Assembly: GCF_008801835.1 (NCBI RefSeq)
Contig: NZ_VZOW01000006.1
Span: 62,001 to 126,000, forward strand
DNA length: 64,000 nucleotides
Origin: Cupriavidus pauculus
GTDB taxonomy: Bacteria; Pseudomonadota; Gammaproteobacteria; Burkholderiales; Burkholderiaceae
Direction of reading: 5' to 3'
Each line of letters opens with the position of its first letter. Within the stretch, counting starts at the first letter, position 1. Of the stretch, positions 55,839 through 64,000 are shown piece after piece. A program made the position numbers and the translations under genes. A model generated the notes under the pieces. That model was given only the letters and a program-made list of their open reading frames with translations. It was not told the origin of the DNA and searched no databases.

Positions 55839-56573
55839 TCAGTGATGCAGGATCTTCGAGAGGAACTGGCGGGCCCGCTCGGAGCGCGCCTCGATATTGC
55901 CGAAGAACTCTTCCTTCGGGCAGTCTTCCACGATCTTGCCGGCGTCCATGAAGATCACGCGGTTGGCCACCTTGCGTGCGAAGCCCATTTCGTGGGTCAC
56001 GCACATCATGGTCATGCCTTCCTGCGCCAGCTGCACCATCACGTCCAGCACCTCGTTGACCATTTCGGGGTCGAGCGCCGAGGTCGGCTCATCGAACAGC
56101 ATGCAGATCGGATCCATCGCCAGCGCGCGGGCGATCGCCACGCGCTGCTGCTGGCCGCCCGACAACTGGCCCGGATACTTCGCCGCCTGGTTCTTCAGAC
56201 CCACGCGCTCCAGGTACTTCAGCCCCTTGGCGGTGGCCTCTTCCTTCGAACGGCCCAGCACCTTCATCTGCGCGATGGTCAGGTTCTCGGTGATCGACAG
56301 GTGCGGAAACAGCTCGAAGTTCTGGAACACCATGCCAACGCGCGAACGCAGTTTCGGCAGGTTGGTCTTCGGATTACCCACCGAGGTGCCGTCCACCAGG
56401 ATGTCGCCCTTCTGGAATGGTTCCAGCGCATTCACGGTCTTGATCAGCGTCGATTTGCCGGACCCCGACGGACCGCACACCACCACCACTTCGCCCTTGG
56501 CGACCTTGGTGGTGCAGTCCGTCAGCACCTGGAAGGCGCCGTACCACTTGGAAACGTTATTAATTTCGATCAT
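55839..56573 (-). CDS. gltL: Glutamate/aspartate ABC transporter, ATP-binding subunit
   Basis: 244 residues from ATG at 56573, overlapping the gltK stop. Walker A is [11 protein letters not shown], the signature [15 protein letters not shown], Walker [14 protein letters not shown] and the switch His in MCVTHEMGF. This is the polar-amino-acid (PAAT) subfamily. It powers GltJK with the binding protein GltI. Last gene of gltIJKL. Inner-membrane associated. Confidence 0.94.
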   Translation of the reverse strand: MIEINNVSKWYGAFQVLTDCTTKVAKGEVVVVCGPSGSGKSTLIKTVNALEPFQKGDILVDGTSVGNPKTNLPKLRSRVGMVFQNFELFPHLSITENLTIAQMKVLGRSKEEATAKGLKYLERVGLKNQAAKYPGQLSGGQQQRVAIARALAMDPICMLFDEPTSALDPEMVNEVLDVMVQLAQEGMTMMCVTHEMGFARKVANRVIFMDAGKIVEDCPKEEFFGNIEARSERARQFLSKILHH

Positions 56574-57253
56574 ACGGCCACCTTTTTCTGATAACGCTTG
56601 ACCAGCAGTGAAGCGGAGAAACAAATGATGAAGTACACGAGGCCCGCGAACAGCAACATCTCGACGATACGGCCGTCACGCTCGCCAATGCCGTAGGCCT
56701 GGCCGAAGAAATCCGCCAGCGCGCTGACGTAGACCAGCGACGTATCCTGGAACAGGATGATGCCCTGCGTCAGCAGCAGCGGCACCATGTTGCGGAACGC
56801 CTGCGGCAGGATCACCAGACGCATGGTCTGGCCATAGGTCATGCCCATCGCCTGCGCGGCGAACATCTGCCCGCGCGACACGCTCTGGATGCCGGCGCGG
56901 ATGATTTCCGAGTAATACGCGGCCTCGAACAGCGAGAACGCGATCAGCGCGGACGTCATGCGCAAGTCGGACGCGGCGTTCAAATTGAAGACCTTCTGCA
57001 GCAGCTGCGGGATGATCAGGAAGAACCACAGCAGCACCATCACCAGCGGAATCGAGCGAAAGAGCGTGACGTACCCCTGCGCGAACAGGTTCAGCACCCT
57101 GCTCGACGACAGCCGCATCATCGCCAGGATCGTGCCCCAGACGATGCCGACGATCACCGCGGTCACGGTGATCTTCAGCGACACCATCATGCCCTCGCCC
57201 AGCACATGCAGCGTCGACGGGTTGATCGAGCTGAAATCGAATTCGTATGCCAT
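56570..57253 (-). CDS. gltK: Glutamate/aspartate ABC transporter, permease GltK
   Basis: 227 residues, His/Glu/Gln/Arg permease family. About five membrane segments; the EAA loop that docks the ATPase reads [22 protein letters not shown]. It overlaps gltL and starts 11 bases after gltJ. Forms the heterodimeric channel with GltJ. Confidence 0.93.
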   Translation of the reverse strand: MAYEFDFSSINPSTLHVLGEGMMVSLKITVTAVIVGIVWGTILAMMRLSSSRVLNLFAQGYVTLFRSIPLVMVLLWFFLIIPQLLQKVFNLNAASDLRMTSALIAFSLFEAAYYSEIIRAGIQSVSRGQMFAAQAMGMTYGQTMRLVILPQAFRNMVPLLLTQGIILFQDTSLVYVSALADFFGQAYGIGERDGRIVEMLLFAGLVYFIICFSASLLVKRYQKKVAV

Positions 57254-57264
57254 GTTCCAGCTCC

Positions 57265-57993
57265 TTACTTGCCGCCGATAAAGCCGGGCACGCGGGTGCG
57301 GCGTTCCACCCAGCGCATCAGCAGCATCACCGTGAAATTGATCAGCGCGTACAGCACCGTGACCGCGATGAACGACTCATACGGACGCGCGGTGTAGTCC
57401 ACCAGCTGGCGCCCCTGCGCGGCCAACTCCAGCAGGCCGATCGTCGACGCGACGGCGGAATTCTTGAAGATATTCAGGAATTCGGAGGTCAGCGGCGGCA
57501 CGATCACGCGAAACGCCATCGGCAGCAACACGTGGCGATAGGTCTGCGTGAGCGTGAAGCCCATCGCCAGCCCGGCGTTCTTCTGGCCGCGCGGCAGCGA
57601 ATTGATACCCGAGCGCACCTGTTCGCAGACCCGGGCGGCGGTAAACGTGCCCAGGCAGATCATGGCGGCCAGGAATTGCTGCGTGAACGGATTCATCTGC
57701 TTGATCGCCTCGCCGCCGGGCAACAGCTCCGGGCCGACGAAATACCAGATGAACAGTTGCACCAGCAGCGGAATGTTCCGGAAGATCTCGACGTAGGTGG
57801 CCGCAAACCCCGACAGCCACTTGTTCGGCACGGTGCGCAGCACGCCCAGCACCGATCCGATGACCAGAGCGATGATCCACGAACTGAGGCCCAGCGCGAT
57901 CGTCACCTTCAGACCGGAAATCATCCAGTCCAGGTACGTCTCGTTGGCGGCCGCCTGTTCGAGGAAGACTCCCCAGTGAAATATGTAATCCAT
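57265..57993 (-). CDS. gltJ: Glutamate/aspartate ABC transporter, permease GltJ
   Basis: 242 residues. N-terminus [19 protein letters not shown] is typical of GltJ, and the EAA loop reads [23 protein letters not shown]. About five membrane segments. It is separated from gltI by a 65-base gap carrying a strong hairpin with a T-run, so its expression is probably lower than that of the binding protein. Confidence 0.93.
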   Translation of the reverse strand: MDYIFHWGVFLEQAAANETYLDWMISGLKVTIALGLSSWIIALVIGSVLGVLRTVPNKWLSGFAATYVEIFRNIPLLVQLFIWYFVGPELLPGGEAIKQMNPFTQQFLAAMICLGTFTAARVCEQVRSGINSLPRGQKNAGLAMGFTLTQTYRHVLLPMAFRVIVPPLTSEFLNIFKNSAVASTIGLLELAAQGRQLVDYTARPYESFIAVTVLYALINFTVMLLMRWVERRTRVPGFIGGK

Positions 57994-58004
57994 GTTGCGT
58001 CCTC

Positions 58005-58037
58005 AAAAAGAAACGGAAGGACTCATCCTTCCGTTTC
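58005..58037 (-). terminator. Intercistronic terminator/attenuator between gltI and gltJ
   Basis: On the minus strand a perfect 12-bp stem (GAAACGGAAGGA, loop of 4, TCCTTCCGTTTC) is followed by TTTTT (58009-58005). It lies about 20 bases after the gltI stop and 12 bases before gltJ. It probably reduces read-through into the membrane subunits or stabilises the gltI message. Confidence 0.8.
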
Positions 58038-58058
58038 GCACTGCTCCGATCGCGAGAA

Positions 58059-58958
58059 TCAGTCGAGTGCCTTGTCGTTCGGATTCTTGAAGAGCGCCTT
58101 CATGTCTTCGGACAGCGGGAAGTCCAGGTTCAGACCCTTCGGCGGCACCGGTTGCATGAACCACTTGGTGTACATCGTGTTGATCTGGCCGTCCTTCATC
58201 AGGCCGGTGATGACGTGGTCCGCCAGCTTCTTGAACGGCGCGTCGTCCTTGCGGATCATGCAGCCATACGATTCACGCGATTGCGGCTTGCCCACCACGA
58301 TCCAGTCGTTCGGGTTCTTGGCCTTGGCGCGTTCGCCGTAGAGCAGCGCGTCGTCCATCATGAACGCCACGGCACGGCCCGATTCCAGCGTCAGGAACGA
58401 CTGGCCATGATCCTTGGTGCTGATGATGTTCATGCCCAGCTTCTGGTCATCGTTCATCTTGCGCAGCAGGCGCTCGGACGTCGTGCCAGCGGTGGTCACC
58501 ACGTTCTTGCCCTTCAGGTCGGCCCAGTCCTTGATGCCGCCATCCTTCTTCACCATGATGCGCGTGCCGATGATGAAGATGCTGGTGGTGAACGATGCCT
58601 GCTTCTGGCGTTCCAGGTTGTTCGTGGTCGATCCGCACTCGATATCGATCGTGCCGTTCTGCAGCAGCGTGATGCGGTTCTGCGACGTGATCGGGATTTC
58701 CTTGACCTGCAGGTTCGGCAGCTTCAGCTGATCCTTGATGGCTTCCACGATCTTCATGTTGATATCGTAGGAATAGCCCACCTGGCGCACGCCGCCCAGG
58801 TTGTAGTTGAACGGAATCGAAGAATCCCGCACACCCAGCGTGATGACACCCGTGTCCTTGATTTTCTGCAGCGTACCCGTCAGCGGTTCGGCCGCTTGGG
58901 CACTTGCGCACAGCGTGCCTGCCGCGATCATCAGGCCAGCCAGCTTGGCAAAATTCAT
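58059..58958 (-). CDS. gltI: Glutamate/aspartate periplasmic binding protein GltI
   Basis: 299 residues with an AAGGAG ribosome site. Signal peptide about 1-22 (LAGLMIAAGTLCASAQA). Extracellular solute-binding family 3: GVITLGVRDSSIPFNYN at the start, GYSYDINMKIVEAIKD, and LLQNGTIDIECGSTTNNLERQKQ, a stretch close to E. coli GltI. It captures glutamate/aspartate for GltJKL. First gene of the operon; the upstream 200 bases contain no gene and no sigma-54 site that I can see. Confidence 0.94.
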   Translation of the reverse strand: MNFAKLAGLMIAAGTLCASAQAAEPLTGTLQKIKDTGVITLGVRDSSIPFNYNLGGVRQVGYSYDINMKIVEAIKDQLKLPNLQVKEIPITSQNRITLLQNGTIDIECGSTTNNLERQKQASFTTSIFIIGTRIMVKKDGGIKDWADLKGKNVVTTAGTTSERLLRKMNDDQKLGMNIISTKDHGQSFLTLESGRAVAFMMDDALLYGERAKAKNPNDWIVVGKPQSRESYGCMIRKDDAPFKKLADHVITGLMKDGQINTMYTKWFMQPVPPKGLNLDFPLSEDMKALFKNPNDKALD

Positions 58959-59171
58959 AACATCTCCTTGACCATGAAGAGAAAGACGGGACTGTATCAG
59001 ACTGTCCCATCGGCGAAACAGTATTGCTTAGCTCGTCACCCAAGACAACGGGTTTTTCCCCTAAGTGGTGCCGAATCGGGCATGGTTTCGCGGCGATGCG
59101 CCAAAATGAGACACATCTGCCAACCCACCTTTCACGTACCGGCGGCCGCCTGCATCGGCCCCAAAAAGAAG

Positions 59172-59250
59172 AACGGCGGCCGGAACAAACCGGTCGCCGT
59201 TTTTTCGATGCCTCACGAAAGCGGGAAGCATTGCTGCGACGCAGCAATGC
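59172..59250 (-). terminator. Two hairpins downstream of gdhA, the distal one a likely terminator
   Basis: A perfect 10-bp stem at 59228-59250 (GCATTGCTGC, loop GAC, GCAGCAATGC) lies 28 bases after the gdhA stop. A second GC stem at 59172-59200 (AACGGCG..CCGG / CCGG..CGCCGTT, with one G-T pair) is followed on the minus strand by the T-rich CTTCTTTTTGG and on the plus strand by six T. The distal one can terminate in both directions. The rest of the 319-base gltI-gdhA gap shows no gene. Confidence 0.7.
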
Positions 59251-59277
59251 GCGATCCCCGATTCATGACCGTCCGTA

Positions 59278-60585
59278 TCATGGATACAGACCACGCATCT
59301 CGCGCGCCTGCAGGATCCGCGTGCAGGCCACGATGAACGCAGCCGTACGCAGGGTGACCTTGTTGTCCTGGGCAACCTGCCAGATCGCCCGGAAGGCTTC
59401 TTGCATGATTCGTACCAGGCGCTCGTTGATTTCCTCTTCGGTCCAGAAGAAGCTGGAAAAATCCTGTACCCATTCGAAATAGGACACCGTCACGCCGCCA
59501 GCGTTGGCGATCACGTCCGGGCAGACGAGGATGTTGCGCTCGCGCAGGATGTCGTCGGCCTGCGGCGTGGTCGGGCCGTTGGCGCCCTCGATGACCAGCT
59601 TGGCGGTAATCTTCGGCGCGTTCTGCACGGTGATCTGGCCTTCCAGTGCGGCGGGAATCAGGATGTCGCAATCGACTTCCCAGAACCGTTCGGTCGACAG
59701 GACTTCGCCCTGGAAGCCGTCGATGGTGCCGCTGTGCGAGGCATATTCCATCATCGCCGGCACATCCAGCCCGGCCGGGTTGTACAGCGTGGTGCGATGA
59801 TCCTGCACGGCCACCACCTTGGCACCGGCTTCATGGAACAGCTTGGCCGCCACCGCGCCGACATTGCCGAAGCCCTGCACAGCCACGCGGGCGCCCTTGA
59901 CGTCCATGCCCAGATTGCGCGCGGCCTCGGAGCCGACCACGAACACGCCACGGCCGGTGGCTTCATGGCGTCCCAGCGATCCGCCCAGCGAGATCGGCTT
60001 GCCGGTCACCACGCCGGTGGCCGTGCTGCCCGAGTTCATCGAATACGTATCCATCATCCAAGCCATGACCTGGGCGTTGGTATTGACGTCCGGCGCGGGA
60101 ATGTCCTTGGTCGGACCGATGATCAGGTTGATCTCGCTGGTGTAGCGGCGCGTCAGGCGTTCCAGTTCCGGCATCGACAGCGTGCGCGGATCGACGCGGA
60201 TGCCGCCCTTGGCGCCGCCATAGGGCACGTTCACCGCGGCGTTTTTCACCGACATCCACGCCGACAGCGCCATCACTTCGGACAGCGTGACGTCCTGGTG
60301 AAAACGGATGCCGCCCTTGCCCGGGCCGCGCGACAGATTGTGCTGCACGCGGTAGCCCTCGAAGTGGGCGATGGTGCCGTTATCGAGTTCGATCGGTACG
60401 TCGACAATCAACGCGCGCTTGGGGCGCTTGAGCGTTTCCACCCAGCGTGCCAGCGAACCCAGGTAAGGCGTGACACGGTCGACTTGCTGCAGGTAGATGC
60501 CCCACGGGCCGAGGTTGTCGGCATTCAGGTACGAAGGCAGGGCGTGAGCGTTGGAGACGTTTTGCGTCGGTGCTGCGGAAGACAT
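59278..60585 (-). CDS. gdhA: Glutamate dehydrogenase
   Basis: 435 residues. Interconverts glutamate and 2-oxoglutarate plus ammonia. Glu/Leu/Phe/Val dehydrogenase family: the catalytic Lys lies in [12 protein letters not shown], with [13 protein letters not shown] before it; the Rossmann motif is [15 protein letters not shown] and late [10 protein letters not shown] is typical. It is the hexameric type of about 430 residues rather than the 450-residue NADP form of E. coli, so cofactor use is uncertain. It stands next to the glutamate importer gltIJKL on the same strand. Confidence 0.94.
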   Translation of the reverse strand: MSSAAPTQNVSNAHALPSYLNADNLGPWGIYLQQVDRVTPYLGSLARWVETLKRPKRALIVDVPIELDNGTIAHFEGYRVQHNLSRGPGKGGIRFHQDVTLSEVMALSAWMSVKNAAVNVPYGGAKGGIRVDPRTLSMPELERLTRRYTSEINLIIGPTKDIPAPDVNTNAQVMAWMMDTYSMNSGSTATGVVTGKPISLGGSLGRHEATGRGVFVVGSEAARNLGMDVKGARVAVQGFGNVGAVAAKLFHEAGAKVVAVQDHRTTLYNPAGLDVPAMMEYASHSGTIDGFQGEVLSTERFWEVDCDILIPAALEGQITVQNAPKITAKLVIEGANGPTTPQADDILRERNILVCPDVIANAGGVTVSYFEWVQDFSSFFWTEEEINERLVRIMQEAFRAIWQVAQDNKVTLRTAAFIVACTRILQAREMRGLYP

Positions 60586-60714
60586 CGTAGAGTTCCGAGT
60601 GAAGGTGACCCGCAGGATATCGGCGCCCCCTGTTCTGAATCCAATGCCGATTGATCATCCGCCCCACCGCCGTTATGCAAGTCATGCATAACCTTCGAAC
60701 GCGCTACCGCCGGC

Positions 60715-61674
60715 TTAGTTGCCCGCCAGCGGCGCGGCCACCGCGGCCCATACCTTGTCCACCAGTTGGCGTTTGCGGCGCAGCTGGCTGCCGCGCCGCT
60801 CGCCACCATTGTCGGTCGGCCGCTCGCGGTAGAGCCGGATTTCCATGTCGATCGACTGCGGCAGGCTGCGCGCCGATTCGGCCCGGACCAGCCGGCCCGC
60901 GGCCACGTCCTCGCGCACCGTGCTTTCGGGCAGGAAGGCCATGCCGTGCCCGGCCAGCGCCATGACCTTGAGCGCCTCGGCCATATCGGTCTCGTAGCAT
61001 TTGTCGAGCTTGAGCGTTTCCGGCGATTCGGCCAGCAGCATGTCGACCATGCGGCCGAGGAACGCATTGGGCGTGTAACTGAGGAACGGCACCGGCTTCT
61101 TGTCGGTCCCCGGCAGCCGGAACGCCGGGCGGCCAGTCGCGTCGGGCACGCTGTACGGCGACAGCCGCTCGGTGCCCAGCACGAGCATGTCGTAATGCGC
61201 CGGATCGAGCTGGATCGCCTGTCGGGCATGGTGGTAGACCATGACCAAATCGCAGCCGCCTTCGACCAGCATCAGCACGGCGTCATGGACATTGAGCGCG
61301 CGCAGCCGGCACGGCAGCGTGCCGACCAGGCGTTCGACGCCCTTGAGCCATTCGGGGAAAAAGGTCAGCGACAGCGTGTGCGGCACGGCGAATTCCAGCA
61401 CCTGCGCATTGGCAGAGCGCTGGCCGCGCATCAGCGCGCGCGTCTCGCTAACCTGCGCCAGCATCGCCAGCGCCTGTTCGTAGAACACCTTGCCGGCGGC
61501 GGTCAGGCTAGTGGGATAGCTGGACCGATCGATCAGCTCGGTGCCGACCCACGCTTCCAGTGACTGGATGCGACGCGAGAACGCTGGCTGCGTCACGTGG
61601 CGCAGCTCGGCCGAGCGCGAGAAGCTGTGCGTCTCGGCCAGACTGACAAAGTCTTCAAGCCATTTGATTTCCAT
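60715..61674 (-). CDS. LysR-family transcriptional regulator
   Basis: 319 residues from ATG at 61674 (MEIKWLEDFVSLAETHSFSR). N-terminal winged helix-turn-helix (RSAELRHVTQPAFSRRIQSLE), then a periplasmic-binding-type effector domain (about 95-300). It lies between gdhA (129 bases downstream, same strand) and a divergent cysteine dioxygenase gene. LysR regulators usually act on the divergent neighbour, so control of the dioxygenase is a reasonable guess; gdhA is also possible. The co-inducer cannot be deduced. Confidence 0.88.
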   Translation of the reverse strand: MEIKWLEDFVSLAETHSFSRSAELRHVTQPAFSRRIQSLEAWVGTELIDRSSYPTSLTAAGKVFYEQALAMLAQVSETRALMRGQRSANAQVLEFAVPHTLSLTFFPEWLKGVERLVGTLPCRLRALNVHDAVLMLVEGGCDLVMVYHHARQAIQLDPAHYDMLVLGTERLSPYSVPDATGRPAFRLPGTDKKPVPFLSYTPNAFLGRMVDMLLAESPETLKLDKCYETDMAEALKVMALAGHGMAFLPESTVREDVAAGRLVRAESARSLPQSIDMEIRLYRERPTDNGGERRGSQLRRKRQLVDKVWAAVAAPLAGN

Positions 61675-61854
61675 GGCGCGGATTATCGCCCGCCGGCCCG
61701 ATCCGCGCACGGCGCGCAAAATTGTTCCATGGATTTGCAGATCGATGGAACAGGATTACACTTTCACGGCATTCCGGACCAGATTTTGCATGTTTGTGCT
61801 CACGAGGCGCTTTTAAGATGACTGCCATTGCACGCCAACCCGATCGAGCCATCC

Positions 61855-62391
61855 ATGCAGCAAGCCGCGCCGTCCTCCCGTCTGTCCCTGAACCTGCTGG
61901 CCTCCGGCATGGAAGCCACGTTGGCGCAGAGCGCGCGCATGGTGGCCGCCCACGTCGCGGCGAGCCTGCCCGATACGGACACGCTGCTGGCCAGCCTGCC
62001 GCCCGGCGCGCTCGACGGCAGCCCCGCCACCTACACGCGCCATCTGGTGCATGCCGATCCGTTCGAGCGCTACTCGGTGATGCTGCTGGTCTGGCGGCCG
62101 GGCCAGCACAGTCCGGTGCACGGCCATCGCACATGGTGCGCGTACCGGGTGTTGCGCGGCACGCTGTCGGAGCGGCATTACCGCTGGAATCCCGACAATC
62201 GCACCGCCACGCAGGTTGGCGCCGTCACGCGCGGCGAAGGCGACACCTTCAGCGTGCCGGCCGGCCTGCAGCATATCCACGCGCTGGGCAACGACAGCGA
62301 TGCGGTTGCCGTATCGCTGCATATCTACGGCGTGGACCAGGATCGCATTGCCACCGGCGTCAATTTGCTGGTGGACACCATCGTCAGCTAG
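61855..62391 (+). CDS. Cysteine dioxygenase family protein
   Basis: 178 residues from ATG at 61855. Cupin-fold non-heme iron thiol dioxygenase that oxidises cysteine to cysteine sulfinate. Iron ligands are visible as H89 and H91 in HSPVHGHRTWCAYRVLRG and H140 in AGLQHIHALG. C95 lies where eukaryotic enzymes have the cross-link Cys. A 3-mercaptopropionate dioxygenase is an alternative, as bacterial homologs split between these substrates. It is divergent from a LysR gene and followed after 60 bases by an Lrp-type regulator. Confidence 0.82.
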   Translation: MQQAAPSSRLSLNLLASGMEATLAQSARMVAAHVAASLPDTDTLLASLPPGALDGSPATYTRHLVHADPFERYSVMLLVWRPGQHSPVHGHRTWCAYRVLRGTLSERHYRWNPDNRTATQVGAVTRGEGDTFSVPAGLQHIHALGNDSDAVAVSLHIYGVDQDRIATGVNLLVDTIVS

Positions 62392-62451
62392 TTCGCGCCC
62401 GGCAGGGACGGCGGACGGCCGACGCCATCACACCCCTGTCCGAGAACTTCG

Positions 62452-62910
62452 ATGGACCGCTATGACCGCCAGATCCTTGGCATCCTGCAAGAGGATGCCA
62501 CCGTGCCCGTTGCCGATATCGGCGAGCAGGTCGGCCTGACTTCCACCCCTTGCTGGCGGCGCGTCCAGAAACTGGAAGAAGCGGGTGTGATCCGCAAGCG
62601 CGTGGCGCTGCTCGACGCGGCGAAACTCAATGTCGGCGTCACGGTCTTCGTGTCGATCCGCACCAACCAGCACAACGTGAAATGGCTCAAGGCCTTCCAC
62701 GGCCTGGTGGCGTCGATCCCCGAGGTGACCGAGTTCTACCGCATGGCCGGCGATACCGACTATCTGCTGCGCGTGGTGGTGCCCGATATCGCCGCCTACG
62801 ACGCGGTGTACAAGAAGCTGATCCAGGGCGCCGAGCTGGCCGATGTCAGCTCGAGTTTCGCGATGGAGCAGATCAAGTACACCACGGCGCTGCCGCTGGA
62901 CTACGCGTAG
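62452..62910 (+). CDS. Lrp/AsnC-family transcriptional regulator
   Basis: 152 residues. N-terminal helix-turn-helix (VPVADIGEQVGLTSTPCWRRVQKLEEAGVI) and C-terminal RAM ligand-binding domain (about 65-150; EFYRMAGDTDYLLRVVV, the DTDYLL motif). Amino-acid-responsive feast/famine regulator. It is co-directional with the cysteine dioxygenase gene, so a role in sensing cysteine or another amino acid is suggested but unproven. Confidence 0.93.
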   Translation: MDRYDRQILGILQEDATVPVADIGEQVGLTSTPCWRRVQKLEEAGVIRKRVALLDAAKLNVGVTVFVSIRTNQHNVKWLKAFHGLVASIPEVTEFYRMAGDTDYLLRVVVPDIAAYDAVYKKLIQGAELADVSSSFAMEQIKYTTALPLDYA

Positions 62911-62929
62911 GCGACTGCACCGGCGCGCG

Positions 62930-63703
62930 TCAGCCGCGATGCGCCCAGCTGGTCATGCGTTTTTCCAGCACGGCGAACAGCTCGTACATACCCATCGCCA
63001 TCGCTGCGATAACGACCAGCCCGGCAAAAGCCAGCGGCATCTTCATCGCCGAACCGGCCGACACCAGCAGATAGCCGATGCCTTCGTTGGCGGCATTCAT
63101 CTCGGAAACAGTCGTGCCGACGAAGGCGAGCGTGATGGCCACTTTGAGCGAGGCAAAGAAGAACGGCATGGCGCGCGGCAGGCCAACCTTGATCAGCACG
63201 TCGCGCCGCTTGGCGCCCAGCACGCGCAGCACGTCTTCCAGTTCCGGCTCCAGCGTGGCCAGCCCGGTGGCGATATTGACCATGATCGGGAAGAACGAGA
63301 TCAGGAATGCGGTCAGGATCGCCGGGCCCGCGCCCAGGCCCAGCCACACGACCAGGATCGGCACGAATGCGGCCTTGGGCAGCGCGTTGAACGCGGTCAT
63401 CAGCGGATAGGTAGCCGCATAGGCCAGCCGCGACGATCCCATCAGCATGCCCAGCACCACGCCGACGACGATCGCCAGGCCGAAGCCGACCATCGTGGTC
63501 CAGAACGTTCGCCACGCATGCCCGGCGATCACGCCGCCGTATTCGGCCAACGACGCCACGATGGCCGACGGGCTCGGCAGGATGAAGTCCGAGACATTGA
63601 AGACCAGACACGCGCCTTGCCACAGCAGCAGGCACGCGCCCAACAGGATCCAGGGGGCGACGCGCTGCACGCGCTTCGCCTGAAGTGAGGTCATCGTCGC
63701 CAT
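62930..63703 (-). CDS. NitT/TauT-type ABC transporter permease
   Basis: 257 residues from ATG at 63703. BPD_transp_1 permease with about six membrane segments; the EAA loop reads LEDVLRVLGAKRRDVLIKVGLPRAMPFFF. Similar to SsuC/TauC and related permeases for sulfonates, nitrate or pyrimidine precursors. The substrate is not decided by this subunit. It lies 2 bases after the ATPase gene. The binding-protein gene is not in the window. Confidence 0.88.
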   Translation of the reverse strand: MATMTSLQAKRVQRVAPWILLGACLLLWQGACLVFNVSDFILPSPSAIVASLAEYGGVIAGHAWRTFWTTMVGFGLAIVVGVVLGMLMGSSRLAYAATYPLMTAFNALPKAAFVPILVVWLGLGAGPAILTAFLISFFPIMVNIATGLATLEPELEDVLRVLGAKRRDVLIKVGLPRAMPFFFASLKVAITLAFVGTTVSEMNAANEGIGYLLVSAGSAMKMPLAFAGLVVIAAMAMGMYELFAVLEKRMTSWAHRG

Positions 63704-63705
63704 GA

Positions 63706-64000
63706 TCAATGCTGCCTGACGTGGCCGATCTTCTCGCGCAACTCGTGCACGCGTTCGGCAAATGGTTCGGTGTAGGTAACGTCGAGCGGACGCGGGCGCG
63801 GCAGGTCGATTTCCTTGCGCAGCAGCAGCCGTCCCGGCCGCGCGCTCATCACGTACACGGTATCGGCCAGGAACACCGCTTCGCGCAGATCGTGCGTGAC
63901 CAGAATCACGTTGAAGCGTTGCGCCTGCCAGAGATCGCGCAGCACGCACCACAGTTCCTCGCGCGTGAAGGCGTCGAGCGCGCCGAACGGCTCGTCCAGC
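63706..64000 (-). CDS. NitT/TauT-type ABC transporter ATP-binding protein (5' part outside window)
   Basis: Only the last 98 codons or so are present; the gene continues past the right edge. The visible part starts at Walker B (LDEPFGALDAFTREELW) and includes the switch His in ILVTHDLREAVFLAD and the family tail RPGRLLLRKEIDLPRPRP. This matches the SsuB/TauB group. It partners with the permease at 62930-63703. Confidence 0.88.
   Translation of the reverse strand, partial: LDEPFGALDAFTREELWCVLRDLWQAQRFNVILVTHDLREAVFLADTVYVMSARPGRLLLRKEIDLPRPRPLDVTYTEPFAERVHELREKIGHVRQH

Overview
This is a GC-rich stretch of chromosomal core genome from a betaproteobacterium, most likely a Cupriavidus/Ralstonia-type member of the Burkholderiaceae. 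The basis is the gene content and order (miaB-ybeZ-ybeY / ybeX-lnt-glyQ-glyS-gmhB; trpS, rsmA-pdxA-surA-lptD / amgK; dusB-fis-purH-ruvC-ruvA-ruvB; tyrS / M23-anmK-erpA-bactofilin; rplM-rpsI; rnpB), frequent TAGAAT-type -10 boxes, and many 4-base ATGA stop/start overlaps. I see no CRISPR array, insertion sequence or tRNA gene.

Layout. 1-4237: tail of a CBS-domain (probably ClC-type) channel, a small secreted protein, then miaB-ybeZ-ybeY. 4362-6909: a lower-GC accessory module on the minus strand, read as a PAAR protein, a DUF6402-type candidate effector broken by a frameshift, and two tandem membrane-anchored paralogs followed by a C-terminal remnant of a third. It looks like an orphan type VI secretion cargo/immunity cassette, and it separates ybeY from corC/ybeX and lnt, which are usually adjacent. 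7095-17583: corC, lnt, glyQS, gmhB, plsC, a zinc metallopeptidase, gloA and a DMT-family exporter. 17657-24643 (minus): trpS, then rsmA-pdxA-surA-lptD. 24826-30882 (plus): amgK, azlCD, murU, pepP and ubiH. 31073-39943 (plus): dusB-fis-purH, ruvC, a phosphodiesterase lipoprotein, ruvA, ruvB, two envelope proteins and yhhQ.

39953-43085 (minus): tyrS-dtd-YbhB-phosphatase. 43301-45854 (plus): an M23 endopeptidase and anmK. 45919-48813 (minus): erpA, bactofilin, a DUF6776-type coiled-coil protein and rplM-rpsI. 49118-49305 holds a strong candidate for a minus-strand small RNA with an anti-Shine-Dalgarno loop. 49593-54698: osmC-like, rnpB, a DUF3025 protein, pyrC and a tartrate/glycerate pair (ttuC-ttuD). 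54827-64000: a class II glutamine amidotransferase, the glutamate/aspartate transporter gltIJKL, gdhA, a LysR regulator, a cysteine dioxygenase, an Lrp regulator and part of a NitT/TauT-type ABC transporter.

Functional themes: translation and RNA modification (miaB, dusB, rsmA, glyQS, trpS, tyrS, dtd, rplM, rpsI, rnpB); outer-membrane biogenesis (lnt, surA, lptD, gmhB, plsC); cell-wall turnover (amgK, murU, anmK, M23 peptidase); DNA repair (ruvABC); and glutamate and sulfur amino-acid handling (gltIJKL, gdhA, cysteine dioxygenase). Family assignments come from reading the translated sequences; no database search was run.
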